8,383 nucleotides of DNA from an uncultured Bacteroidales bacterium (GCA_946405485.1 CAMJHJ010000102.1:1-8383); one strand, 5' to 3'. Counted from the first letter of the stretch, positions 1 to 6,808 are shown. Notes: generated by a model not told the origin, from the sequence alone. A program made the numbers and translations.

Positions 1-756
1 TCCGGCATCGGGGAAGCCTGCGCCTTCCGCTGGGCAGCCCAGGGGGCGAAACTCATCCTGACCTCTTCTTCCCTTGAGCGGCTCAATCCTGTGGCGACCA
101 AGTGCCGGGAAGCGGGCGCGGCCGACGTTTGCGTCCTGCCCTGCGACCTGGGTGACCCTGTCGCCGTCGAAGGCCTGGCCGCCAAGGCTTGGGATGCGTT
201 CAATGGAATCGATACGGTCTATCTCAACGCCGGCATCAGCCAGCGTACCACCGTGGAAGATACCTCGATGGAGATGGTGCGCAAGATCATGGAGATCAAT
301 TACTTCTCTCCAGTCAGCATCGCCAAGGCACTCTTGCCCAAGATGCTGGAAAGGGGCGGCGGCCACATCGCCGTCACGACCTCCATCGCCGGCCGTTTCG
401 GCTTCCCGCTGCGCTGCGGCTACAGCTCCTCCAAATTTGCCCTTTACGGATTCTTCGAGACCCTGCAGGCCGAGTATGCCGACCGGGGCATCCAAGTGAC
501 CCTCGTCTGTCCCGGACGCGTGCGCACCAACATCTCTTTCTATGCGCTGGACAAGGGTGGCAAGCAGCATGGGAAACTGGATCCCGGCCAGGCAGGCGGG
601 CTGAGTGCTGAAAAGGCGGCCTGCAAGATCGTGCGTGCGATCGCTAAGGGGCGTCGCGAAGTGCTGGTCGGCAGGGGAGAGTTGGTGATGGTATATATCA
701 AACGTTTCTTCCCGGGCCTGTGCGCCCGGCTCGCCCGTCGGATCAAGCCGATGTAG
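1..756 (+). CDS. SDR-family NAD(P)-dependent oxidoreductase, 5'-truncated
   Basis: The reading frame is open from base 1 and ends at TAG 754-756, giving 251 residues; the true start lies left of the window, with perhaps a dozen residues missing. The first residues read SGIGEA, the end of the SDR glycine-rich cofactor motif (TGxxxGIG). An Asp at residue 49 in CDLGD fits the adenine-contacting position, N76 lies in LNAG (the SDR NNAG motif), and the catalytic set is S128, Y141 and K145 in YSSSK, with the classical S-x12-Y spacing. PGRVRTN follows, as usual after the active site. The pattern S-I-A-G-x-F-G-F-P before the Tyr resembles the DHRS7/11-beta-HSD1-like branch of classical SDRs. The residues after the second beta strand (TSSSLER) do not clearly decide between NAD and NADP. 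The substrate cannot be predicted. The C-terminus is basic and hydrophobic (KRFFPGLCARLARRIKPM) and might touch membrane. A GTG at 91 is an internal codon, not the start. The gene converges on the M64 lipoprotein gene with 1 bp between the stop codons. Confidence 0.93.
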   Translation, partial: SGIGEACAFRWAAQGAKLILTSSSLERLNPVATKCREAGAADVCVLPCDLGDPVAVEGLAAKAWDAFNGIDTVYLNAGISQRTTVEDTSMEMVRKIMEINYFSPVSIAKALLPKMLERGGGHIAVTTSIAGRFGFPLRCGYSSSKFALYGFFETLQAEYADRGIQVTLVCPGRVRTNISFYALDKGGKQHGKLDPGQAGGLSAEKAACKIVRAIAKGRREVLVGRGELVMVYIKRFFPGLCARLARRIKPM

Positions 757-757
757 C

Positions 758-3607
758 TTATTTCCTGATTAGATGGGGCACCGGCGGGCCTGAGACCGGG
801 AATCCCACCTCCTTTACACCCTCGTCCACCAGGACGGGCGGGATGTGCGTCTCTTCGTGCAGTCGTTCAAGTTTTTCTTCCTCGCTGCGGAGTCTGGGTG
901 CGCGCAGTTTTCCAGCAGCCTGGGAACGTCCGGCCTGGTCAAGGGCCACGAAGGTCTCGTAGTCGTATTTCCAAGCGCTGCCCTCCGACCACTTCATGAT
1001 GTTCTTATAGATCTGTTCCCGGCTGGGAGCGTTGAAGGGGCAATTGTTGTAGCGCATCATGCTGTTGTTTGTCGGGCGGTAGATACCTTTGGGGTAGAGT
1101 TTGGCTCCTTCGAAGATACCCAGGCCTTCCCCGTCATAACGGCTGTCGGAAAGGAATCGCGCCCAGCGAACTGTCGCGGGATCATTGCGCCAGTCGGTAT
1201 TGGCGCCCCACTGGCGGTTGTTCCAGTCCCGGTCCAGGCCGGCCTGGTCCGTGAAGGTTTCCGAATATTCTGTATACTCGTCCCACAGGTCTCCGAATCC
1301 GTGCCCGCATAGCTCGTGGACGAGGACGTTGGTATTGGGATCGAATACGATGCAGCAGGCTTGGCTGGAAGTATACCGCAGGCAGTAACTCCGCCCCACC
1401 CTTGTGCTGGAATTGCAGAGCACGGCAACCTTGAGCGGCTGTCCGGTACTGCTCCTGGGAGCCTTGTTGCCATATTCGATACAGACCGCGGAGCGGAAGT
1501 TGATCTGCCCGCCCGATTCATACGTCAGGCGGCGGTTGGAGAGTTCGTTGCCATATTGCTCGTTGGCAGAGACGACCTTGACGGTATAGACGTTGAAACG
1601 GTTGCGAAGCGAGGTGTACGGCTCATAGGCGAACAGAGCTTCCATCGCGGCACGCATCCGCTGCTCGTACTTGCCCCCGGGCTCCATATCCCGGTCTACA
1701 TAACCGTCTCCGAGCAGGACGAAATTGACCCCGCGTCCGACGCTGGCCTGCTGCAGGGTCACTACCTCGCCGTCCCTGGAGTAGTCGCTCGAAGTATAAT
1801 AGGGCGAGGTCCCTTCTTCCGTTCTCATCCGGGAGGCGTAATCTTTCCAGTAGTTGGCTTCCGTATATTTGTAGGCGGTGGCGGCAGGAACGTAGATGGG
1901 GCAGTTGGCCGTATTGTTGAACATCCCGCTGGCACCCGTCGGGGGCGTGGCCGGCCGGACGGAAATCCTCGTAAGCGCATTGCAGCCACTGAAGGCATTC
2001 GTCCCGATGGACGTCACTCCTTCGGGGATGATGAGGGAAGTGAGACCAGAGCATCCATAGAAGGCGGTGTGGCCGATGCTCGTGATCTTGTCAGTGATGG
2101 GGGCTTCTTCCAGGAAAGCGCATTGGGCGAACAAACCCTCAGGAATACGAGTGACCGATTCGGGAAGCCGGACGGACTTCAGATTCTTGCAGCCGTAGAA
2201 AAGATTGGCGCCGATGTAATTCACGCCATCCGGAACCAGAGCGTATTCCAAGGCGGAGCAATTACGTAAGGCATTGTCGCCGAGGGAGTTCAGAGTTTCA
2301 GGGAGCGCTAATTCCGTCAAGGCGGTGCAATTGTAGAAGGCCCAATCTTCGAATGCCTCCACTCCCGATCCGATGATGCATTCCTCCAGCGCCGTACATC
2401 CGCCGAAGGCATAGCGGCTGATGGTCCGGATTCCCTCCGGAAGGACGATACGTTGCAAGGAACTGCAGCCATAAAAGGCATGTGAACCCATCGAAGTCAG
2501 GGACTCAGGCAATTTGATGGAGGCCAGTGCCGTCCAGTTCCGGCACATGCGGTCCGGGATGGCAGTGACACCTGTGAAGAAGCGGAATTCATCGAAAGAC
2601 TCGAAATCCCTGTCCGTGCCGAAGACGCCCTCTAAAGAAGAAACGCGATCCGCCTCGTCGAACGACAGTTCGCCGTCACCGTCGAGGTCGAATGCGGACA
2701 CGAGTTTGGCTTTGATCTTTTCATCCGCGAAGGGGATAGGATTGTCCAAATCACCGATTCCCGGAATCATGAACTTCAGGTCTTTATCGACTTCTGCCAG
2801 GCTACCGAAAATGGTCCGTTTGATAGTGACAGCCTTCTCCGAGACATACTCCGCCGTCTGCGATCCCCGGTGGAACGTCAGGCGGAATCCTTGTTCCAAA
2901 GTGCCCGGAAGCGCGACGATATAGTACCATTGCCCGGGAATGAAACTCTCGCCGGAAGGGGACGAAAGGGTGATGATACTGCGCGCATCACTGACTTCCT
3001 TCACAACCGGCACTCCGTCCTCGAAGGCCAGAGTAATCCGGCCGGCAAGCGCCTCGCCGCCCAGGCTTTCAAACTCCACTTGGCGTATGCCTTCCTGCGT
3101 AACGGAAAAACGCAGGCCGCCGCAGACGCCCCAGAATCCCATCGACAGGGTTTCAGAGCGCCCTAATGTGATATAAGTATTCTTGGCAAAGGTTCCGGCT
3201 GCACCGGTCTGGTCGGCCGGAAGGGTCGTGGTGACGGACGCATTGTCGGAAGTTGCGTCTTCCCGGTACGGATAGAGACCCCAGAGGGGTTTGTCCGTGG
3301 GGAAACCCTCGTTGAAACCGATCAGCACGTTGAGGGTGCCGTTAAACTTTGCCACCCCGACAGGCTCAGTATTGGTGGATGTGAATTTACCGGCTTCTCC
3401 GTCAAAGAAGAGTTTCACTTCATCCCCTGGTTGCCAGAAAACCTTTGTCTCATCCTGGATGACGGTCCGGGTCCCAGACTGGCCTTCCTGGCTGGCCGTA
3501 AGAGTGAAGGACTGCAGTTCCTTGCCGGCCGACCTTTCCGGTGAGACCGGAGATGAGCAGGCGGCAAGTGCGGCTGCAACCAGGCATGCAATAAGGACTC
3601 TATTCAT
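758..3607 (-). CDS. BspA-type LRR lipoprotein with C-terminal M64-family metallopeptidase domain
   Basis: This 949-aa protein is probably a cell-surface or periplasmic lipoprotein. Residues 1-17 form a lipoprotein signal peptide with lipobox L-A-A-C and acylated Cys17. Residues ~30-280 resemble Bacteroidota fimbrillin/Mfa1-like domains (VFWQPGDEVKLFF, then YPY, then an aromatic/glycine core). D307-E318 (DLDGDGELSFDE) is a canonical EF-hand-type calcium loop. Residues ~341-590 are a BspA-type LRR_5 array with 23-residue repeats and a typical cap. Residues ~605-890 match M64 (IgA-protease family) peptidases: NFVLLGDGY at 628-636 and zinc motif HELCGHGFGDLWDEY at 764-778. H764 and H769 are likely zinc ligands and E765 the catalytic base; D776 or E777 may complete the site. 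A charged tail (~890-949) follows. Known family roles are protein or IgA cleavage (M64) and binding to host or matrix proteins (BspA LRR); the actual substrate is unknown. The start lies 14 bp after the GntR gene, suggesting cotranscription. No Shine-Dalgarno sequence is seen. Confidence 0.9.
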   Translation of the reverse strand: MNRVLIACLVAAALAACSSPVSPERSAGKELQSFTLTASQEGQSGTRTVIQDETKVFWQPGDEVKLFFDGEAGKFTSTNTEPVGVAKFNGTLNVLIGFNEGFPTDKPLWGLYPYREDATSDNASVTTTLPADQTGAAGTFAKNTYITLGRSETLSMGFWGVCGGLRFSVTQEGIRQVEFESLGGEALAGRITLAFEDGVPVVKEVSDARSIITLSSPSGESFIPGQWYYIVALPGTLEQGFRLTFHRGSQTAEYVSEKAVTIKRTIFGSLAEVDKDLKFMIPGIGDLDNPIPFADEKIKAKLVSAFDLDGDGELSFDEADRVSSLEGVFGTDRDFESFDEFRFFTGVTAIPDRMCRNWTALASIKLPESLTSMGSHAFYGCSSLQRIVLPEGIRTISRYAFGGCTALEECIIGSGVEAFEDWAFYNCTALTELALPETLNSLGDNALRNCSALEYALVPDGVNYIGANLFYGCKNLKSVRLPESVTRIPEGLFAQCAFLEEAPITDKITSIGHTAFYGCSGLTSLIIPEGVTSIGTNAFSGCNALTRISVRPATPPTGASGMFNNTANCPIYVPAATAYKYTEANYWKDYASRMRTEEGTSPYYTSSDYSRDGEVVTLQQASVGRGVNFVLLGDGYVDRDMEPGGKYEQRMRAAMEALFAYEPYTSLRNRFNVYTVKVVSANEQYGNELSNRRLTYESGGQINFRSAVCIEYGNKAPRSSTGQPLKVAVLCNSSTRVGRSYCLRYTSSQACCIVFDPNTNVLVHELCGHGFGDLWDEYTEYSETFTDQAGLDRDWNNRQWGANTDWRNDPATVRWARFLSDSRYDGEGLGIFEGAKLYPKGIYRPTNNSMMRYNNCPFNAPSREQIYKNIMKWSEGSAWKYDYETFVALDQAGRSQAAGKLRAPRLRSEEEKLERLHEETHIPPVLVDEGVKEVGFPVSGPPVPHLIRK
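1982..2533 (-). repeat. BspA-type LRR array, eight 23-codon units
   Basis: Inside the M64 lipoprotein, residues 359-542 divide into eight units of exactly 23 residues (69 bp each). Each ends in a Cys of the motif F/L-x-x-C followed by x-x-L: Cys381, 404, 427, 450, 473, 496, 519 and 542. Recurrent elements are LPEG/LPES, a buried Ile or Leu before the A-F, and the Cys. A degenerate unit precedes the array, with W358 at the Cys position, and another follows, with N565 at that position. After it comes a cap ending in IYVPAATAYKYTEANYW. The units have diverged in sequence, so this is an old protein repeat rather than a recent tandem DNA duplication. Confidence 0.92.
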
Positions 3608-3621
3608 AAGGCCAGACCCCG

Positions 3622-4344
3622 CTAGCGCTCGGACTCAAGCGTGTAGGTAAAGGAATCGGCCCGGTAATAACCGATATTGTATTCGACCGGGACGCCCTGT
3701 TCATCGTAGACGAAACGCTTCCGGATCAGGATCGGGTCGTCCGGAGAGATGTCCAGTTTCTCGGCGACAAAGTCCCCGGCCAGCCGGGCGGAAACCTCTT
3801 CCTTTGATAGTTTGACTACGATGCCATAGTTGTTCTCCAGCATCTCGTAGAGAGGGATGCTGTAGTTTTCGTCTCCCGTGATGGGCAGCGCCGGGTTGAA
3901 ATAGGAGATGAAATAGACGAAAGGAAAAGAGGTGTTGCCCCGTACTCGCTCCATTACCACGCAGCGCGTGTCTTCGCTGATTCCGAAGAAACCGGCGATT
4001 TCCGGGTTGGTCTTCTGGTGGCTCAGATGCAGTTCGTAATTACGGACCTCGATACCGAGCATCTTCATCTCTTGCGAGAAACTCAGCCAGTTTTTGACGC
4101 CGCCGTTGATCCCTTTGCGGACTACCTTTGTGCCCACGCCTTTCTTACGCACTAACAGGCCTTCAAAGACCAGTTGGTTGATAGCCTGGCGCAGGGTGTT
4201 GCGTGAAATGTTTAACTGCTTGGAGAGATCCACCTCTTTGGGGAGCATCTTTCCGTTCTTATACTCTTCGGACTCGATCAACTTCCGGAGCAGTCGTTCC
4301 GCCTGTATGTGCAGGGGTGTGGAACTGGTTGGGTCTAAAGTCAT
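3622..4344 (-). CDS. GntR-family transcriptional regulator, HutC/FarR (UTRA) subfamily
   Basis: This is a cytoplasmic DNA-binding regulator of 240 aa, the normal length for the HutC subfamily. Residues ~8-76 form the GntR winged helix-turn-helix: PLHIQAERLLRKLI, then LPKEVDLSKQLNISRNTLRQ (34-53) and the wing around VRKKGVGTKVV. Residues ~88-235 form a UTRA ligand-binding domain, with characteristic VMERVRGNTSFPFVYFISYF (130-149) and the closing IRKRFVYDEQGVPVEYNIGYY segment. UTRA domains commonly bind sugar phosphates, amino acids or fatty acids; which ligand applies is not readable here. The gene diverges from the mannose-6-phosphate isomerase-like gene and is followed 14 bp later by the M64 lipoprotein gene. 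This placement suggests it controls one or both, and itself. The ATG at 4344 starts a family-typical N-terminus and lies about 17 bp downstream of a -7-like element. No Shine-Dalgarno sequence is present. Confidence 0.93.
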   Translation of the reverse strand: MTLDPTSSTPLHIQAERLLRKLIESEEYKNGKMLPKEVDLSKQLNISRNTLRQAINQLVFEGLLVRKKGVGTKVVRKGINGGVKNWLSFSQEMKMLGIEVRNYELHLSHQKTNPEIAGFFGISEDTRCVVMERVRGNTSFPFVYFISYFNPALPITGDENYSIPLYEMLENNYGIVVKLSKEEVSARLAGDFVAEKLDISPDDPILIRKRFVYDEQGVPVEYNIGYYRADSFTYTLESER

Positions 4345-4361
4345 TGCGTAATAATTCTATG

Positions 4362-4369
4362 CAAATGTA
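4362..4369 (-). promoter_or_regulatory. Candidate -7 promoter element for the GntR gene
   Basis: On the - strand this reads TACATTTG, an exact fit to the Bacteroidota -7 consensus TAnnTTTG. It would give a leader of roughly a dozen bases before the GntR ATG at 4344. No good -33 TTTG element is seen at the usual distance, so the call rests on the -7 match and position only. The element also contains one ATGTAT half-site (+ strand 4365-4370) shared with the palindrome at 4424-4437. Confidence 0.45.
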
Positions 4370-4378
4370 TAAAAAAGA

Positions 4379-4407
4379 TTGTTTTTTTAAAATAATGTTT
4401 ATATTTG
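4379..4407 (+). promoter_or_regulatory. Candidate promoter for the isomerase gene
   Basis: A -33-like TTG at 4379-4381 and a -7 element TATATTTG at 4400-4407 (exact TAnnTTTG match) are separated by 18 bp, slightly shorter than the usual 19-21. The spacer is A/T-rich, including a run of seven T. A transcript would begin near 4412, about 20 bases ahead of the ATG at 4434. This position argues against the upstream in-frame start codons, which lie in or before the promoter. Confidence 0.6.
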
Positions 4408-4423
4408 CACAAAACCAATATGT

Positions 4424-4437
4424 TCATACATGTATGA
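4424..4437. promoter_or_regulatory. Perfect 14-bp palindrome, candidate GntR operator
   Basis: TCATACATGTATGA is a perfect inverted repeat without spacer, centred between 4430 and 4431. It lies downstream of the isomerase -7 element and overlaps the start codon at 4434-4436. GntR-family dimers typically bind short palindromes of this size, and the divergent GntR gene begins 80 bp away. The half-site ATGTAT also occurs at 4365-4370 inside the GntR -7 element. That this is the regulator's binding site is inference; a chance palindrome is possible in A/T-rich DNA. Confidence 0.45.
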
Positions 4438-6161
4438 GAACTTCGAATTATGATAAGTACCCTGCCACTCAGACCGAAGGCAAACTGTACCGGGGCTGGG
4501 AAAACGTCCGGACCGTGCTGGACCGGGACCGCAAGGGCCCCTTGGCCGTGGATTGGTATACGGGAGTGCATGAAGAAGAACTCTCATCCGCATTGGAAAC
4601 CGGTTTCGCACGCATCATCCGGATGAAGGACTTGATGAAGAGCGAGGCTGATATCCTTGCTATGACGGCCCCCTTCATGACCGACGACGTGCTGTTCGGC
4701 TATATAACCAATTTGCGCATTGCCGATTTCTTCGATGCCGGGAAACTGGCTGCGGCCCGCAAGGAACTGGAAAACGCCGGTCCCGAGACCGTGATCCTGG
4801 GTACCGGAGCCGCCCTGGTGATGCCGGATGATGCAACCCTTGTCTATGCTGACATGGCCCGCTGGGAGATCCAGATGCGTTGCCGCCGTCATGAGGTCTT
4901 CGGCCTGGGTGTGGACAACCGCGCCGATGCGCCTTCCATCCAGTACAAGCGCGGACTTTTTATCGATTGGAAAGTTCTTGATTATTATAAAGATACACTT
5001 TTCTCCCGTGTGGACTGGTGGCTGGATACCAACGCCGCCGGCGATCCTAAGCTGATCTCCCGCGAGACCTTCTTCCGGGGAATCGACCGGACCGCGCGGA
5101 AGCCTTTCCGCGTCGTGCCCTTCTTCGATCCCGCGCCTTGGGGCGGACAGTGGATGAAAGAAGTCTGCAACCTGGACAGGAGCGTCGCCAACTATGGCTG
5201 GTGTTTCGACTGCGTTCCGGAGGAGAACAGCCTCTTGCTCGAGGTAGAAGGTGTGCGTTTCGAGCTGCCTTCCCAAGACCTGATCCTCCTGCGCAGCCGC
5301 GAGGTGCTCGGAGAGATCGTCGAGGCCCGGTTTGGAAAGGATTTCCCCATCCGCTTCGACTTCCTCGACACCATCGGGGGCGGTAACCTCAGCCTTCAGG
5401 TGCACCCCACGACCCAGTTCATCCGCGAGCAGTTCGGCATGCCTTACACGCAGGACGAGAGTTACTACTTGCTGGATGCAGCCGAGGATGCCGTCGTTTA
5501 TCTGGGTCTCAAGAAAGGAGTAGACAAGGATGCGATGATCGAAGACCTGCGCGCTGCCCAGCGCGGGGAAATCATCTTTGACGCCGAGAAATATGTCAAC
5601 AAACTGCCGGCCAAGAAGCACGACCATTATCTGATCCCTGCCGGCACCATCCATTGTTCCGGCAACGGCAGCATGGTCCTTGAGATCAGCGCCACGCCTA
5701 ACATCTTCACTTTCAAGCTCTGGGACTGGGGCCGCCTGGGCCTGGACGGCAAACCGCGCCCGATCAACGTAGAGCGCGGCCGGCATGTGATCCAGTGGAA
5801 CCGGGACACCGACTATGTCCACGCTCACCTCGCCAATCATTTCGAGCCCGTAGCGGAAGGGGAGGGCTGGAACGAGATACGCACCGGCCTGCATCCCAAC
5901 GAATTCATCGAGACGCGGCGTACCTCCTTCTCCGTGCCGGTGACTTTCCATACGGAGGGCGGTGTCCATGTCCTCAATCTCGTCGATGGCGAGGAAGCCG
6001 TCGTGGAAAGCCCTGAGGGCCGTTTCGAGCCTTTCGTCGTCCATTACGCCGAGACCTTCATCGTCCCGGCCTGCGTGGGCGACTATACGGTCCGGCCCTG
6101 CGGCCGCTCGGAAGGGAAGACCTGCATGACCGTCCGTGCCTCGGTCCGCTATAACGCCTGA
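4434..6161 (+). CDS. Class I mannose-6-phosphate isomerase-like protein, long form
   Basis: This 575-aa cytoplasmic enzyme probably interconverts mannose 6-phosphate and fructose 6-phosphate. Its C-terminal ~350 residues follow type I phosphomannose isomerase (cupin fold): FFDPAPWGGQWM (230-241) matches the family's entry motif, GGNLSLQVHP (316-325) holds zinc ligands Q322 and H324, E342 (QDESYY) and H407 (IPAGTIHC) complete the zinc site, and DWGRLGLDGKPRPINVERG (431-449) matches the conserved active-site segment containing Arg. Common short forms have about 320 residues; here ~200 extra residues precede the isomerase part. They include ILGTGAALVMPDD (121-133) and a segment ending in WWLDTN (195-200), and show no intact P-loop. 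I chose ATG 4434 because it follows a good promoter and gives NYDKYP plus GWENV near the N-terminus, as I recall for Bacteroidota homologues; longer in-frame starts lie upstream of the promoter. It overlaps the next gene tail-to-tail by 13 bp. A related sugar-phosphate isomerase role is possible. Confidence 0.85.
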   Translation: MRTSNYDKYPATQTEGKLYRGWENVRTVLDRDRKGPLAVDWYTGVHEEELSSALETGFARIIRMKDLMKSEADILAMTAPFMTDDVLFGYITNLRIADFFDAGKLAAARKELENAGPETVILGTGAALVMPDDATLVYADMARWEIQMRCRRHEVFGLGVDNRADAPSIQYKRGLFIDWKVLDYYKDTLFSRVDWWLDTNAAGDPKLISRETFFRGIDRTARKPFRVVPFFDPAPWGGQWMKEVCNLDRSVANYGWCFDCVPEENSLLLEVEGVRFELPSQDLILLRSREVLGEIVEARFGKDFPIRFDFLDTIGGGNLSLQVHPTTQFIREQFGMPYTQDESYYLLDAAEDAVVYLGLKKGVDKDAMIEDLRAAQRGEIIFDAEKYVNKLPAKKHDHYLIPAGTIHCSGNGSMVLEISATPNIFTFKLWDWGRLGLDGKPRPINVERGRHVIQWNRDTDYVHAHLANHFEPVAEGEGWNEIRTGLHPNEFIETRRTSFSVPVTFHTEGGVHVLNLVDGEEAVVESPEGRFEPFVVHYAETFIVPACVGDYTVRPCGRSEGKTCMTVRASVRYNA

Positions 6162-6712
6162 TGTAAGGAATACTTCTGCCGATAGAGCTCCATCGCTGCG
6201 CCGATGCGGAACAGGACGGTGTAGGTGCGGGCCAGGATATAGAACCCCTGGGCGGTCTGCGCCTCCACACCTTCGTGCCGGATCAGCCCGAGCGCAGCCA
6301 GTGAGCAACTGTTGAGTGTCTTCGCCAGCTTGATCGCTTCCTCTGAACCGAGATCGAGCCCCAGCACATAGTGCAGGATCCCCTCATCCATGTCATCCCA
6401 ACCGTTGGGGCCATACAAGTCCTTGTATTTCATGTCCTTGTACCGGGTCCAATCCTCATCCCAGCGATGCGCGACCGCCATTCCGATGAACCCCGGCCAG
6501 GCGACCGCCGCTTCCGGATAGTCGTTGAACTCCCGCACGGCGTCCGCGATATAATCTTGGATAAATTCCTCCCATTTCGCGTCGATATCCGGGCTGGAGA
6601 GCAGGTCGTCCCCAAGCATGCCGGCTGTTTTGCATAGTTTCAACAAGCCGTTCTGCAAGGTCTTTTCGTAGTTATCGTAAACTAGCCTGTCTGCTGCGCT
6701 GATCTTTCTCAT
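6149..6712 (-). CDS. Conserved hypothetical protein, 187 aa
   Basis: I do not recognise a named family, although the sequence style is that of a protein conserved in Bacteroidales. It has no signal peptide and no convincing membrane segment, so it is probably cytoplasmic. It looks largely helical and acidic, rich in Asp, Tyr and Trp: DYIADAVREFNDYPEAAVAW (residues ~53-72), HRWDEDWTRYKDMKY (~82-96) and YGPNGWDDMDEGILHYVLGL (~100-119). The C-terminal part (LAALGLIRHEGVEAQTAQGF, ~138-157) is more hydrophobic. No catalytic motif is evident. ATG 6712 follows a -7-like element at 6738-6745. The gene is divergent from the sirtuin across 96 bp, and its TAG stop lies inside the last codons of the isomerase gene. 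The coherent protein composition and own promoter-like element favour a real gene over a shadow frame. Confidence 0.82.
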   Translation of the reverse strand: MRKISAADRLVYDNYEKTLQNGLLKLCKTAGMLGDDLLSSPDIDAKWEEFIQDYIADAVREFNDYPEAAVAWPGFIGMAVAHRWDEDWTRYKDMKYKDLYGPNGWDDMDEGILHYVLGLDLGSEEAIKLAKTLNSCSLAALGLIRHEGVEAQTAQGFYILARTYTVLFRIGAAMELYRQKYSLHQAL

Positions 6713-6737
6713 GGGATTTCTTTCGGGATTCTGCCCG

Positions 6738-6745
6738 CAAAGATA
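6738..6745 (-). promoter_or_regulatory. Candidate -7 promoter element for the hypothetical gene
   Basis: The - strand reads TATCTTTG, an exact match to TAnnTTTG, 25 bp ahead of the ATG at 6712. A -33 TTTG at the usual spacing is not evident, so the call rests on the -7 match and its position in the divergent gap. Confidence 0.45.
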
Positions 6746-6755
6746 CGCTTTTCAT

Positions 6756-6787
6756 CTTGTTTTTTCTCCCTGAAATCAAGACATTTG
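6756..6787 (+). promoter_or_regulatory. Weak candidate promoter for the sirtuin gene
   Basis: CTTG at 6756-6759 and GACATTTG at 6780-6787 are separated by 20 bp, the expected spacing for Bacteroidota -33 and -7 elements. The -7 element has one mismatch to TAnnTTTG at its first base. The sirtuin ATG follows 21 bp after it. Confidence 0.35.
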
Positions 6788-6808
6788 TGGAAGTAAAACC
6801 GATTTGCG

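Noticed and set aside
91..93. GTG as the start of the SDR gene.
   Set aside because: The frame is open to base 1 and residues upstream of the GTG include the SGIG cofactor motif, so the GTG is internal.
1316..2269. A 317-aa open frame on the + strand inside the M64 lipoprotein gene.
   Set aside because: It is antisense to the LRR and protease coding region, with biased composition and no domain. The - strand protein is clearly real.
1982..2533. The 69-bp periodicity as a CRISPR or tandem DNA repeat.
   Set aside because: The bases have diverged between units; only the protein pattern repeats, as expected for an LRR array.
3608..3621. A separate promoter or terminator between the GntR and M64 lipoprotein genes.
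   Set aside because: The gap is 14 bp and shows no -7/-33 element or usable hairpin.
4203..4433. Upstream extension of the isomerase frame to a start near 4203.
   Set aside because: It would run through the GntR gene and the divergent promoter region, and the encoded residues do not resemble the family.
4584..6308. A 574-aa open frame on the - strand, antisense to the isomerase gene.
   Set aside because: It mirrors the codon structure of the isomerase in GC-rich DNA, has no recognisable domain, overlaps the hypothetical gene as well, and lacks a promoter. The + strand frame carries full zinc-site and active-site motifs.
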